This document shows, piece after piece, positions 51,674 through 60,542 of a stretch of 64,000 nt of DNA. The first letter of the stretch is position 1. Every line of letters starts with the position of its first letter. Source of the stretch: Gemmatimonadetes bacterium T265 (GTDB taxonomy: Bacteria > Gemmatimonadota > Gemmatimonadetes > Gemmatimonadales > Gemmatimonadaceae); NCBI GenBank assembly GCA_019973575.1, contig BPUI01000001.1, positions 1,314,342 through 1,378,341 of the forward strand, written 5' to 3'. The notes under the pieces are model-generated. The model had not been told where the DNA came from, searched no databases, and was given only the letters and a program-made list of their open reading frames with translations. The position numbers were made by a program, and so were the translations under genes.

Positions 51674-52381
51674 ATGCCGCCGCGCCTTCAAGAGATCCAT
51701 CCGTCCATCGTCCACTTCCCGATCGCCGTCCTCCCGGTCGCGATCGGCGCCGACCTGCTCGGGCGGCTGACCGGGAGTCGCGCGCTCTCCGAAGTCGGCC
51801 GCGTCCTCATGCCCGTCGCCGCAGTGGGCGCCGCCGTGTCCGCCGCGACCGGGTTGATCGCGCAGCAGGAGGTGAACGCCGAGGGCACCGCGGCCGACCT
51901 GCTCGTCACCCACCGCAACCTTAACATCTCGCTCACCGCGATCACGGCCCTCATGGCTGCCCGCCGCTGGAGCGAGGACGAGGCCGGTACCGCTTATCTC
52001 GCTCTCGGACTCGCCGGGCTCGGCGCCCTCAGCTACAGCGCCTACCTCGGCGGCAAGATGGTCTACGAGCACGGCGTCGGCGTGAAGCCCGCCGACGGGC
52101 TGCGCACCGGCGACAGCCCCGCACTGTCGTCGAGTGAGGCGCCGAGTGCGGCGCGCCGGGCGTGGGAAGATTTGAAGCAAGGGGCGGCGGTCGCCGCCGC
52201 CGACGTGCGGGCCGGCCGGCTCGCGCCCGCGATCGGCGAATCGCTCGAGAATCCAGCGGGGGCGCCGCCGACCGGCAACGGTCAGCACGCCGCCGTCGCG
52301 TACTCGGCACCTTCTGCCGCTACCGGGGGTACGGACCGTCTCGCCGATCACGGCGCAGGGTCGCCCGAAACGCTGCCCTGA
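51674..52381 (+). CDS. DUF2231-domain membrane protein
   Basis: 235 residues, ATG start. The family motif is RLQEIHPSIVHFPIAVLPVA at the N-terminus (His pair), followed by transmembrane helices around VLMPVAAVGAAVSAATGLIA, LNISLTAITALMAARRW and YLALGLAGLGALSYSAYLGG. The C-terminal ~100 residues are Ala/Ser/Gly-rich and polar. DUF2231 proteins are thought to handle heme or other cofactors in some contexts, but this is unproven. It stands downstream of a REP-like repeat. Confidence 0.85.
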   Translation: MPPRLQEIHPSIVHFPIAVLPVAIGADLLGRLTGSRALSEVGRVLMPVAAVGAAVSAATGLIAQQEVNAEGTAADLLVTHRNLNISLTAITALMAARRWSEDEAGTAYLALGLAGLGALSYSAYLGGKMVYEHGVGVKPADGLRTGDSPALSSSEAPSAARRAWEDLKQGAAVAAADVRAGRLAPAIGESLENPAGAPPTGNGQHAAVAYSAPSAATGGTDRLADHGAGSPETLP

Positions 52382-52533
52382 CGTAGCATACCCGCGCCCA
52401 ACTGGCGCGTATTGTCAGCGCCCCGCGCGGGCGCGTCCCACGTTCCGCGGTGTCGCGCGCGGAGGGGGACGCGCCCGCGCGATGCGCTCATTTCTCCGCC
52501 GTCCTCCTCACGTCCTTCACGCCGGAGCGCGTC

Positions 52534-53391
52534 ATGCCGACCCGTCCCAAGCCGTCCCCCAAATCCGCACCCGCCACGAAGGGGAGCGCCAAGACGACCG
52601 CGAAGCGCGCGAACTCGTCGGCCAAGGCGTCCTCGACCAAGGCAGCGTCGCGTTCGACGGCGAAGACGACCGGCAAAGCCTCCTCCACAAAAGCTGGCGC
52701 GAAGGCGGGGCCCAAGAGTGCGTTGACTGTGAAGAAGTCCGGCACGAAGGCCGTCGGCGGCAAGAAGGCGCCAGCGACGACGACTCGCGCCAAGGCGTCT
52801 GCCGCGCCTGCCGCCCCCAAGCGCGCCGCGACCAAGACGACGCCCGCCCTTCGGAGTGCGCCCAAGCCGACGACCGCTCGGCGGCCCGCACCAGCCGCCG
52901 TCGTCGAGCCGCCGGTCGAAGCGCCGCGTACAGTCGCGGTTCCGGAGCCGCGCGAGGTCGCCCCAGCGGTCGAGCCGGCCACCGTTCCCGCCACGGTAGC
53001 ACCGGTCGCCGACATGGCGGTCGTCGAACCCACGGCCGAAGCGGCCGAACCCAATGCAGAGCCCGCGCCCGTCCGCCAGGTCACCATTACCGTCATCCCG
53101 AGCGAGCCGCCGACGCCGTCCCGGCCACCGCGCGAGGCGTCGGACGAGCCGCACCCTGAGCTCGGCGCCGAGGAGTGGTACAAGCGCGAGAAGGCCCGCC
53201 GGACCAAGCCGCTGACCAACGATCTGATGGCCGAAGCGCGTGAGCTGCTGCTGCAGGCGGTCGCCGAAGCCGGCCCGCGCCGCGGCCGGCCGGTGCGGGT
53301 GGGGGCAGCGGCCAAGCCCAAGCCCAAGGCGCGCGCCGCCGACGACTTCGACCTCGACGAGTACCGCCCCGGCGAGAAGAAAGCGACCTGA
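52534..53391 (+). CDS. Histone-H1-like, Lys/Ala/Pro-rich protein
   Basis: 285 residues from ATG 52534. Residues 1-130 are Lys/Ala/Ser/Thr repeats (TAKRANSSAKASSTKAASRS, KSALTVKKSGTKAVGGKKAP), like the C-terminal tail of eukaryotic H1 and of bacterial histone-like proteins. The middle is Pro/Val/Glu-rich. The C-terminal ~80 residues are better conserved in appearance: LGAEEWYKREKARRTKPLTN, DLMAEARELLLQAVAEAG, then a basic and acidic end. It is likely a nucleoid-binding protein. The strongly biased composition means function is inferred from charge alone. Confidence 0.75.
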   Translation: MPTRPKPSPKSAPATKGSAKTTAKRANSSAKASSTKAASRSTAKTTGKASSTKAGAKAGPKSALTVKKSGTKAVGGKKAPATTTRAKASAAPAAPKRAATKTTPALRSAPKPTTARRPAPAAVVEPPVEAPRTVAVPEPREVAPAVEPATVPATVAPVADMAVVEPTAEAAEPNAEPAPVRQVTITVIPSEPPTPSRPPREASDEPHPELGAEEWYKREKARRTKPLTNDLMAEARELLLQAVAEAGPRRGRPVRVGAAAKPKPKARAADDFDLDEYRPGEKKAT

Positions 53392-53419
53392 TCGGGTCGG
53401 GGCGCGCCGACCCCGCCGT

Positions 53420-54040
53420 TTACCCCGCGCGCCCTGCCAGCGCCCGCCGCACGTCGTCGAGCGAGCCGCCGACGGCGCGCAGGGCGACGAGCGCGTGGTA
53501 GACGAGGTCCGCGCCCTCTTCCACCGCCCGCTCGCGGTCGCCGTCCGCGCACGCGGCCACCAACTCAGCCGCCTCCTCCCCGATCTTCTTGAGCCGGAGG
53601 TTCCGGTCGCCGAAGAGCCGCTGCGTGTAGCTCGGTCGATCCACTGCGGTCGCACCGGCCGCATCTGCGGCCCGGAGCGCGATCGTCGCGTCCAGCGTGG
53701 AGAGCGCGTCCGCGGCCGGCGGCGGTCCACCCTGCGCGAAGCAACTCGCCGCGCCCGTGTGGCACGCCGGCCCGGCTGGGGTTACGCGCGCCAGCACCGC
53801 GTCGCGGTCGCAGTCCGCGGCGAGCGCGACGACCCGCTGCACGTTCCCGCTCGTCGCGCCCTTGTGCCACAGGCCGCGCGTGCGCGAGTGGTAGTGCATC
53901 TCGCCCGTGGAGAGGGTGAGTTGGAGCGCCTCGCGGTCCGCGTGCGCCACCATCAGCACCGCTCCGGTCGTCGCGTCCTGGGCGACCACGGTGACGAGGC
54001 CGTTCCCCTTCGTGAAGTCGAGCGTGTCCAGATCGAGCAT
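53420..54040 (-). CDS. hisI: Bifunctional phosphoribosyl-AMP cyclohydrolase / phosphoribosyl-ATP pyrophosphatase
   Basis: 206 residues, ATG start. Second and third steps of histidine synthesis. The N-terminal HisI domain has [20 protein letters not shown] then [20 protein letters not shown] near residues 30-68, and the zinc ligands in [20 protein letters not shown] near 77-96. The C-terminal HisE domain shows [20 protein letters not shown] near 147 and [20 protein letters not shown] near 175. Both domains are of usual length, so it is the fused HisIE form. No other his gene is in the window. Confidence 0.95.
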   Translation of the reverse strand: MLDLDTLDFTKGNGLVTVVAQDATTGAVLMVAHADREALQLTLSTGEMHYHSRTRGLWHKGATSGNVQRVVALAADCDRDAVLARVTPAGPACHTGAASCFAQGGPPPAADALSTLDATIALRAADAAGATAVDRPSYTQRLFGDRNLRLKKIGEEAAELVAACADGDRERAVEEGADLVYHALVALRAVGGSLDDVRRALAGRAG

Positions 54041-54581
54041 GGGGGCAAGCTAGAGCGAGTCGCGGTCGGCTGTCGCGAGCTCGGCACGATGTCAGGGCAG
54101 CGCCGGGCCGAGTTCCAGCCCTACCGTGCGGCCATCTCAGTCGCGGTCCGGAGGCAGCGGGGAGGGACGCGGATGGTGCGCCCGGCGTTCGAGACGTCGT
54201 GTGCCTCGGATGCGGTATGGAGTAGCGAGTGCCGGAGAGGCGACTACTTCGAGACGTTCACGCCGACGTGGCCGGGCGTCGGCCACGTGCGCGGCCTGGG
54301 CTTCCTCGACTTGCAGGTGGCCCAGGCCGACAGCCGACGGGTGGGGCGTCGAAGACCGGCGCCGCAAGTGACGCACTCACGCCGCCCTAAGCGCCGCATA
54401 AGCGCCCAGCGCGCGCGCTACGCACGGCGCAAAGCGGCCGGCCGCATTGTGGCCACGTCAGACCGCCGCGGCCTCCGGGTCGGATGACCCGTGTAGCGCG
54501 GCCAGCGCGGCTCCATCGTCGGGCCACACGATCCGCCTGACGTACCACCCCACCCCACGCACCCCTCTCGAGGACCCCGCC
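54041..54581. other. Low-coding interval upstream of 54582
   Basis: About 540 bases with no clear gene between hisI and the next exported protein. A 104-residue ORF on the plus strand (54173-54487) is preceded by GGAGGG six bases before its ATG, but its composition (Arg, Ser) is atypical. The rest shows no feature that I recognise. Confidence 0.4.
54173..54487 (+). CDS. Doubtful small ORF
   Basis: Frame of 104 residues from ATG 54173, with GGAGGG spaced six bases upstream. It begins MVRPAFETSCASDAVWSSEC and continues with GDYFETFTPTWPGVGHVRGL; the last half is Arg-rich. No domain, signal or homologue is recognised. It could be a decayed gene or a chance ORF in the gap. Confidence 0.25.
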   Translation: MVRPAFETSCASDAVWSSECRRGDYFETFTPTWPGVGHVRGLGFLDLQVAQADSRRVGRRRPAPQVTHSRRPKRRISAQRARYARRKAAGRIVATSDRRGLRVG

Positions 54582-55238
54582 ATGCGCACCGCCCAGACCA
54601 CCGCCTGCCTCACCGCCGCCGCGCTCGCCCTCGGGCTCACCGCCGCGCTCCCCGCGGCCGCCCACGCCCAGGGCCGCGCCCACCCCGCGCGGGCCGTCAC
54701 CGTGACCGCCGCACCCGCGGCCGCACCGGCCCCTGCGCCCGCCGCCGCGCCGGCCACGCCCGTAACCCGCGGCATCGCCGTCCCCGAGGGGACCGAGTTC
54801 TACGTGGTGACCACGGAGGACCTGTCGAGCAAGAACGCGGCGTCGGGCCAGCGCGTGGGCATGAAGGTCGACGAGAACGTGCTCGTCGGGGGCCAGCTCG
54901 TCATCACCAAGGGCACGCCCGTGCGGGCCGAGGTCAACGAGGCCAAGGGCTCGGGCATGTTCGGCAGGGCCGGCAAGCTCACGCTTCGGGTGCTCTCGAC
55001 CACGGCCGTCGACGGCCAGAAGGTGGCGCTCACCGGCAGCCCGCAGGCCGCCGGAAAGGGGCGCGGGGCGACCGTGGCCGCGGTCAGCCTGCTCGTCTCG
55101 CCGGTCGGCGTGTTCATCCACGGCAAGAACGCCGAGATCGCGTCGGGCACGCGGCTGACGGTGTACACCGACGAGGCGATCACCATCGCGGCCGCCCCCG
55201 TCGCGGGGGTCGCGCCGGCCGCGGGCGCCCCGCAGTAG
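54582..55238 (+). CDS. Exported protein of unknown function
   Basis: 218 residues from ATG 54582. A signal peptide (ALALGLTAALPAAAHAQ) is followed by an Ala/Pro linker and a beta-rich domain: VPEGTEFYVVTTEDLSSKNA, then MKVDENVLVGGQLVITKGTP, then KLTLRVLSTTAVDGQKVALT. The end has a hydrophobic stretch (GATVAAVSLLVSPVGVFIHG) before VYTDEAI. It resembles outer-surface proteins that modulate conductivity or adhesion only loosely. It precedes a second exported protein on the same strand by 60 bases, with the heptamer GCCTAAC in the gap. Confidence 0.65.
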   Translation: MRTAQTTACLTAAALALGLTAALPAAAHAQGRAHPARAVTVTAAPAAAPAPAPAAAPATPVTRGIAVPEGTEFYVVTTEDLSSKNAASGQRVGMKVDENVLVGGQLVITKGTPVRAEVNEAKGSGMFGRAGKLTLRVLSTTAVDGQKVALTGSPQAAGKGRGATVAAVSLLVSPVGVFIHGKNAEIASGTRLTVYTDEAITIAAAPVAGVAPAAGAPQ

Positions 55239-55298
55239 GGCGGGCGCCTAACGCTCGCCCCCCCACGAGACCCGACCACACCCGCGACGAACACCACC

Positions 55299-56273
55299 AT
55301 GCGAATGCACTGGAGTGCGGCGCTCGCCGTGGCGGCGGCCGCGCAGACGGCGGCCCCGCACGCGGCGGCCGCGCAGGACGAGGGCGCGCTGCGGCGCGCC
55401 TTCGAAGGGCGCTCGGTCACGCTGCGCATCGACATGCCGGCCACGAGCCAGGGCGTCGACGTGCGCCCGCAGGAGGACATGCCGGTCGACTTCCGCCAGG
55501 TCGCCGACCGCCTCAAGGACAACGGCACGGCCGTCAAGACGGGCCAGTCGGTGATGGTCACAAAGGTGGTCGTGAAAAAGTCGCACATCGAGTTCCAACT
55601 CGGCGGCGGCGGCTACGGCACCTTCGGCGACTGGATGACCAGTGGCTCGAGCGTCTCGACGACGAACGCGGGCGAGAGCAAGGAGGAGCGCGACCTGCGC
55701 GACGCCGCCAAGCACGCCTCGGACGACGAGAAGAAGCGCCTCGAGCGCCAGGCCGACGCCCTGCGTTCGACCCGCGAGCGCGAGAACGGCCGCGCGCAGG
55801 CCGAGGCGCAGCAGGCGAACCTGGCGCGCGAGGCGGGGATCCGGAGCAAGCGCCTGGAGGCGGGGAGCCGCTTCAACATCCGTTACAAGGACGGCATCCC
55901 GGCCGACGGACTCACGCCCGCGGGCGTGGCGCGCGCGCTCTCGCAATACGCGGACTTCTCCAACGTCCCCGGCGCGGGCGCGGTGACCGTGGCGTCGGCG
56001 GCGCCGGGCGCGTCGGTGGCGGCCTTCGCGGCGACCGGTGCCGCGGCCGGGGCCGCGCGGAGCGCCGCGGCCCCGGCCGGCGGGATCGGTGGCCTGCGGA
56101 AGGGTCTCTCGCTCGCCGAGGTCGAGGCGCTGCTCGGCCCCGCGGCGACTGCGGCCGAGTCGAAGGACGGTTCGATGACGGTCACCAAGCGCACCTACCG
56201 TCCGGAGGGCGCGCAGGTCGCGGCCAGCTTCGTCGGCGGCGTGTTGGTCGACTACGCGATCACCCCGCGCTGA
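55299..56273 (+). CDS. Exported protein of unknown function with charged helical middle
   Basis: 324 residues from ATG 55299. A signal peptide (SAALAVAAAAQTAAPHAAAA) leads to a domain beginning RRAFEGRSVTLRIDMPATSQ and QVADRLKDNGTAVKTGQSVM. Residues ~130-190 are a charged helix (KEERDLRDAAKHASDDEKKR, then LERQADALRSTRERENGRAQ), probably a coiled coil. The C-terminal region (LRKGLSLAEVEALLGPA and YRPEGAQVAASFVGGVLVDY) resembles a SmpA/OmlA-like fold. It is in line with the preceding exported protein and may share its operon. Confidence 0.65.
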   Translation: MRMHWSAALAVAAAAQTAAPHAAAAQDEGALRRAFEGRSVTLRIDMPATSQGVDVRPQEDMPVDFRQVADRLKDNGTAVKTGQSVMVTKVVVKKSHIEFQLGGGGYGTFGDWMTSGSSVSTTNAGESKEERDLRDAAKHASDDEKKRLERQADALRSTRERENGRAQAEAQQANLAREAGIRSKRLEAGSRFNIRYKDGIPADGLTPAGVARALSQYADFSNVPGAGAVTVASAAPGASVAAFAATGAAAGAARSAAAPAGGIGGLRKGLSLAEVEALLGPAATAAESKDGSMTVTKRTYRPEGAQVAASFVGGVLVDYAITPR

Positions 56274-56391
56274 ACGCGGCCGCTGCCCGCGTGCCGCGTT
56301 CGGCTCCATACCCGTCCCCCGCCGGCGCCGGGCCCGGTCCGCCGGTCCCTCGTCCGGCGTCAGGCAGCCTTACTCATCCGGAGGACTGGCC

Positions 56392-57909
56392 ATGCGACCC
56401 CTTCCCACGTGCGTCACCACGCGCCGAACTGCGGCCCGGCTTGCCTCTCCGCTGGCCGTCGTGCTGGCGGCCGCACACACCGCCGCGCCTGTGGGCCCTG
56501 CCCGCGCGCAGGCGCCCGCACGCCTCGCGGACGCGTCCGCGCCGACGACGGCGCGGGAGCGCGTCGGCGCGGCGCTCGACTCGGTCGCCGCGGGTTCGGT
56601 CGGGCGCGGCAGGGCCGCCGGATTCGTGGTGCTCGCGGTGCGCGGGCGCGACACGCTCGCGGCGCGCGCCTACGGGCTGGCCGACGTGGAGAACGGCGCG
56701 CCGTTAGGCGTCGAGCACGTCTTCCAGTTCGCCTCGATCACCAAGCAGTTCACCGCGGCCGCCGTGCTCACGCTCGTCGACGCCGGCCGCGTGGCGCTCG
56801 ACACCCCCGTCGCGCGCTACCTGCCCGAGGACGCGGCGGCGCGCGCGGTGCTCCGCGGACGGCCCGTCACGGTGCGCCAGCTCCTCGGCCACACGTCCGG
56901 CGTGCCCGATTACGCCGAGTCGCCACGACTCGGCGCGGTCAGCCGGCTGGACCTGCCGAGCGACTCGCTGCTCGCGGCCGCGCGCGACATGCCGTTCTAC
57001 TTCGCGCCCGGCGACCAGATGCGCTACAGCAACACCAACTACGCCCTCCTCGGCCGCCTGATCGAGGGCGTGAGTGGCGAGCCGTACGCGGCCTACGTCG
57101 AGGCGCACGTGCTCCGCCCCGCGGGCGCGACGCACGCGCACTTCTGCAACCCCGAGGCACTCGTCCCGCATCTCGCCCGCGGCTACGCGATGGGAGACTC
57201 GGGGCTTCGGCCCGCGGCGTACATCAGCCCGCGCCTGCCGTGGGCGGCCGGGGGGTTCTGCGGGACCGCGGGCGACCTCACGGCGTGGAATGTGGCCGTG
57301 CACGCGGCGCGCGGCGGACGCGTGCTGTCGCCCGCCGCGTACGCCGAGCTGACGCGCCCCGGCGTGGTGCGCGGCGGACGCCCGACGCGCTACGGACTCG
57401 GCGTGATGTTGAGCGACCTCGCGGGGCGGCGCGCGGTGGCGCACGGCGGCGACATCAACGGGTTCACGACGTACACCGCGTACCTGCCCGACGACTCGGT
57501 GAGCGTGACGGTCCTCGTCAACACGCAGGGGCCGACGCGCACCGTCCCGATCGCGGCGGCCGTGGTGGAGGCCGCCCTCGGCCCGCCCGCCGCGCCGCGC
57601 ACCCCCGGGGCGACGCCGCCCGCGGCGGTCTTCGACGCTGCGGCCGGCCGGTACGGCGACGACGTGGTCGTGGCCGCGGCGGCGGATAGCGCCGGCCGCC
57701 GCGTGCTCCGGCTCACGCGAGGGCCGCTACCGCCGGTGCTGCTGCGCCCGGCCGCGCGCGGGCCCGACGGGTGGACGTTCACCGACGGGGTAGCGCGATA
57801 CACGTTCGAGCCGTCTCCGGCGTCCGCGCCGGCCGGGGCACGCGCGGGGAGTCCCGCGGTGTGGGCCGATTGGGGCGTCGCGCTCCAGCACTGGCGGCGC
57901 GTGCCGTAG
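56392..57909 (+). CDS. Class-C beta-lactamase-type serine hydrolase, exported
   Basis: 505 residues, ATG start, with a signal peptide. The catalytic SxxK is SITK in FQFASITKQFTAAAVLTLVD near residues 117-120, and the second motif YxN is YSNTNYALLGRLIEG near 207. The third box (HxG-like) is AHGGDINGFTTYTAY near residue 350. The family covers D-Ala peptidases, esterases and beta-lactamase-like enzymes; substrate unknown. The C-terminal ~100 residues form an extra lipocalin-like domain. A second serine hydrolase follows about 150 bases later. Confidence 0.88.
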   Translation: MRPLPTCVTTRRTAARLASPLAVVLAAAHTAAPVGPARAQAPARLADASAPTTARERVGAALDSVAAGSVGRGRAAGFVVLAVRGRDTLAARAYGLADVENGAPLGVEHVFQFASITKQFTAAAVLTLVDAGRVALDTPVARYLPEDAAARAVLRGRPVTVRQLLGHTSGVPDYAESPRLGAVSRLDLPSDSLLAAARDMPFYFAPGDQMRYSNTNYALLGRLIEGVSGEPYAAYVEAHVLRPAGATHAHFCNPEALVPHLARGYAMGDSGLRPAAYISPRLPWAAGGFCGTAGDLTAWNVAVHAARGGRVLSPAAYAELTRPGVVRGGRPTRYGLGVMLSDLAGRRAVAHGGDINGFTTYTAYLPDDSVSVTVLVNTQGPTRTVPIAAAVVEAALGPPAAPRTPGATPPAAVFDAAAGRYGDDVVVAAAADSAGRRVLRLTRGPLPPVLLRPAARGPDGWTFTDGVARYTFEPSPASAPAGARAGSPAVWADWGVALQHWRRVP

Positions 57910-58054
57910 CGCGGCGCGTCAGTCCGGCGCGCTCCGGGCGGCCTCGCCGCTCCGGGCCAAGCGGCCGAAAGCGGCCGCACAAGCGTCCCACCGCACCTTC
58001 GCGGTTCGTACCGCGCCCCTGGCGCGACGACGCTTCCCTTCACCGGTGTGGCCC

Positions 58055-59653
58055 ATGTCCTCACGCCGCAACGCGGCCCGCGCACTCCGCCGTTTCACCG
58101 TCGCCGCCGCGTGCGCGATCTGCGCCGTCGGTGGCGGTACGCGCCTCGCGTGCGCCCAAGGGGCGCCGCCGGGCGGCGCCCTCGCGCAGGAAGCGCCCCC
58201 GCAAAACGTGTGGCCTGAGACGCCGCTCGGGCGCCTCGCGCGGGAGCTGATCGCGGCCGTCAACGGCGGCGACAGCGCCGCGATCGCGCGCTTCGCCGCC
58301 CGCATCGCGCCTAACGCCCTGCCGGGCGGCGACGCGGCCACCCGCACGCGCACGCTGGTCGCGCTCGCCCGGCAGAGCGGCGGGCTCACGGTCGAGCACG
58401 CGCAGATGGCCGGCTCCGCGCTCCGCGTGTTCACCCGCGCACGGAACGTCCCGCGCGTCCTCGGGCTGGAGTTCGAGCCCGCGCCGGGCGACAGTACGCG
58501 GCTCGCCGACGTCGGCCTCCACCCGCTGGACCCCGCGATGATGAGCGGGCCACCCGCGCCGTGGGCCGCGGGGCCGCTCACGGACGACTCGCTCGCGGCG
58601 GTCGTGCGCCGGCGCGTGCGGCAGGCGGGCGACTCCGACCGATTCTCGGGCGTGGTGCTCGTGGCGCACGGCGACCGGGTGCTAGTGCACGAGGCGGTGG
58701 GCTGGGCCGACCGGGCGCGCCGGGTGCCGAACACAGCGGCCACGCTGTTCCAGACCACCTCGGTCGGGAAGATGTTCACCGGCGTCGCGGTCGCGCAGCT
58801 CGTGGCGGCGGGCCGGCTCGCGTTCGACGACACGCTCGCGCGGCTGCTCCCCGACTACCCGAACGCCGACGCCGCGCGGCGCACCACCGTGCGCCAGCTG
58901 CTGACCCACACGGCGGGCGCGCCCGAGCCCTTCCTCTCGGGCCGCTTCGGGGCCACCCCCGACAGCGCGTCGCACGCCACGCTCCTGGCCACGTTCGCCG
59001 ACGCGCCGCCCGCCTTCGCGCCCGGCGCGCGGCACGAGTACAGCAACGGCAACTACGCCGCGCTCGGCGCCGTGATCGAGCGCGCGAGCGGCGAGCGGTA
59101 CGAGGACTACCTGCGCCGGCACGTGTGGGGCCCGGCGGGGATGACGGCGGTCGCGCACCCTGCCTGGTCCGACGCGGCCGGCGTTGCGACCGCGTACGCG
59201 CGCTGGAGCGACCGCGACCCGCTAGGCATCGAGCCGCGGACGGCGGCCGAGCGACCGGCGCGGCCGCGCCGCGGCGCGCTCCGCGCGTTCGGCGGCGGGG
59301 CGTACACGGCGGAGGACCTGTTCCGGTTCGCGCGCGCGCTGCGCACGGGGCGGTTGTTAGGCCGCGCCCTCACGGACAGCGTGACCGCGGGCCGCGTCGA
59401 GACCGGCAACGGGCCGCCCGGCGCCGTGCGCTACGGCTTCGGCGTCTACAACCAGCAGCGCGACGGCGTCCGCGTGGTGGGGCACCCGGGCTCCAACCCC
59501 AACACGGGCTGGGACGCCGACGTTGATCTGGTGTGGGACCGGGACTGGACCGTCGTGGTGCTCGCGAACTACGACGCCCCGGCCGCCCTCCGGCTCTCCG
59601 GCCGCATCATCAACCTCGTCGCTCGCCAGCCGCCCATCGCCGCGGCTCACTGA
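58055..59653 (+). CDS. Second class-C beta-lactamase-type serine hydrolase, exported
   Basis: 532 residues from ATG 58055; GTG 58046 is an alternative. A signal peptide is followed by a ~130-residue N-terminal domain of DUF3887-like type (PLGRLARELIAAVNGGDSAA). The serine hydrolase domain has SVGK in LFQTTSVGKMFTGVAVAQLV near residue 233, YxN in HEYSNGNYAALGAVIERASG near 325, and the third motif in GHPGSNPNTGWDADVDLVWD near 475. It shares the general plan, but little more, with the preceding enzyme, so the two are likely separate acquisitions. Role: peptide or ester hydrolysis at the cell surface. Confidence 0.88.
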   Translation: MSSRRNAARALRRFTVAAACAICAVGGGTRLACAQGAPPGGALAQEAPPQNVWPETPLGRLARELIAAVNGGDSAAIARFAARIAPNALPGGDAATRTRTLVALARQSGGLTVEHAQMAGSALRVFTRARNVPRVLGLEFEPAPGDSTRLADVGLHPLDPAMMSGPPAPWAAGPLTDDSLAAVVRRRVRQAGDSDRFSGVVLVAHGDRVLVHEAVGWADRARRVPNTAATLFQTTSVGKMFTGVAVAQLVAAGRLAFDDTLARLLPDYPNADAARRTTVRQLLTHTAGAPEPFLSGRFGATPDSASHATLLATFADAPPAFAPGARHEYSNGNYAALGAVIERASGERYEDYLRRHVWGPAGMTAVAHPAWSDAAGVATAYARWSDRDPLGIEPRTAAERPARPRRGALRAFGGGAYTAEDLFRFARALRTGRLLGRALTDSVTAGRVETGNGPPGAVRYGFGVYNQQRDGVRVVGHPGSNPNTGWDADVDLVWDRDWTVVVLANYDAPAALRLSGRIINLVARQPPIAAAH

Positions 59654-59823
59654 CGTGCGCGGGCTCGGAAGCCCGCCCGCCTCTCCCCGCAATCACTGCA
59701 GTTCCAAGCGGGGCGGCGTACCCTCACGCCCGTCGGCCGACCGGCCGGCACCGCACGCCGGCCTTCGTTAGGCCACACGGCGCCCGACCCGGCGCCGCCC
59801 ACCCTGCCCCTCGGTTCCCGCCC

Positions 59824-60390
59824 ATGCCCCGCCTCGCCCGCACCACCCGCCTCGCCGCCCGCGCCGCGGCGTCCGCCGCCGCCCTCGCCGCCCTGTTCGC
59901 CGCCGCCTGCGCCGACGCCACCGGCCCCAAGGCCGCCGACGGCGGCTCCGGCTCGGCGGACGCCTCCGTCCCGGCCGCGATCGTCGGCAGCTGGCGCTAC
60001 GGCTCGGTCTCGCCGTCGAACTTCTGGGACGACCACACCGACGTGTACTCCGGCAACGCGTACGGCATCTCCGACCAGTACGTGTTCAACCGCGACGGGA
60101 CCTACAAGGAGTATCTGTACGTCTACACGCAGACCTACGGCTGCCGGACCCAGGCGTGGGTGGAGATGAGCGGCCCCGTGCACTTCACCGACGGCAGCTT
60201 CACCACGCAGGTCGCGGACGGGCACTTCAAGACCATCGACCCCTGCGCCCCCTCCCACAACAAGGACCGCCCGATGACCGACGACGAGCGCAACGAGCGG
60301 GGGAAGACGCAGACCTACGCACTGCGCACCGACGACGCCGGCAAGACGTACCTCGCCATCCTCGACGGGCGCTACGACCCCGCAAACTGA
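59824..60390 (+). CDS. Putative lipoprotein, function unknown
   Basis: 188 residues from ATG 59824. A signal peptide ends in LFAAACADA, giving a lipidated Cys near residue 29. The mature part begins with a Gly/Ser/Ala linker and then a lipocalin-like beta domain: IVGSWRYGSVSPSNFWDDHT, ISDQYVFNRDGTYKEYLYVY, then GCRTQAWVEMSGPVHFTDGS and a YALRTDDAGKTYLAIL end. It is typical of small exported lipoproteins of this lineage. A heptamer (GTTAGGC) lies 50 bases upstream. Confidence 0.65.
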   Translation: MPRLARTTRLAARAAASAAALAALFAAACADATGPKAADGGSGSADASVPAAIVGSWRYGSVSPSNFWDDHTDVYSGNAYGISDQYVFNRDGTYKEYLYVYTQTYGCRTQAWVEMSGPVHFTDGSFTTQVADGHFKTIDPCAPSHNKDRPMTDDERNERGKTQTYALRTDDAGKTYLAILDGRYDPAN

Positions 60391-60542
60391 CGCGGACGCC
60401 CGCGCGCGGGCCGCTGGCGCGGGGCGCCCCGCGTGCACGCCCGCCGCCCCCGCGGCGCGAGGGGGTCTATCGCGCGGGACGGCCCGGCCGCAGACTGGTG
60501 GCGCTCGTCCGCTGCACGTCCCGCCGTGCCCTGGGTGTGATC

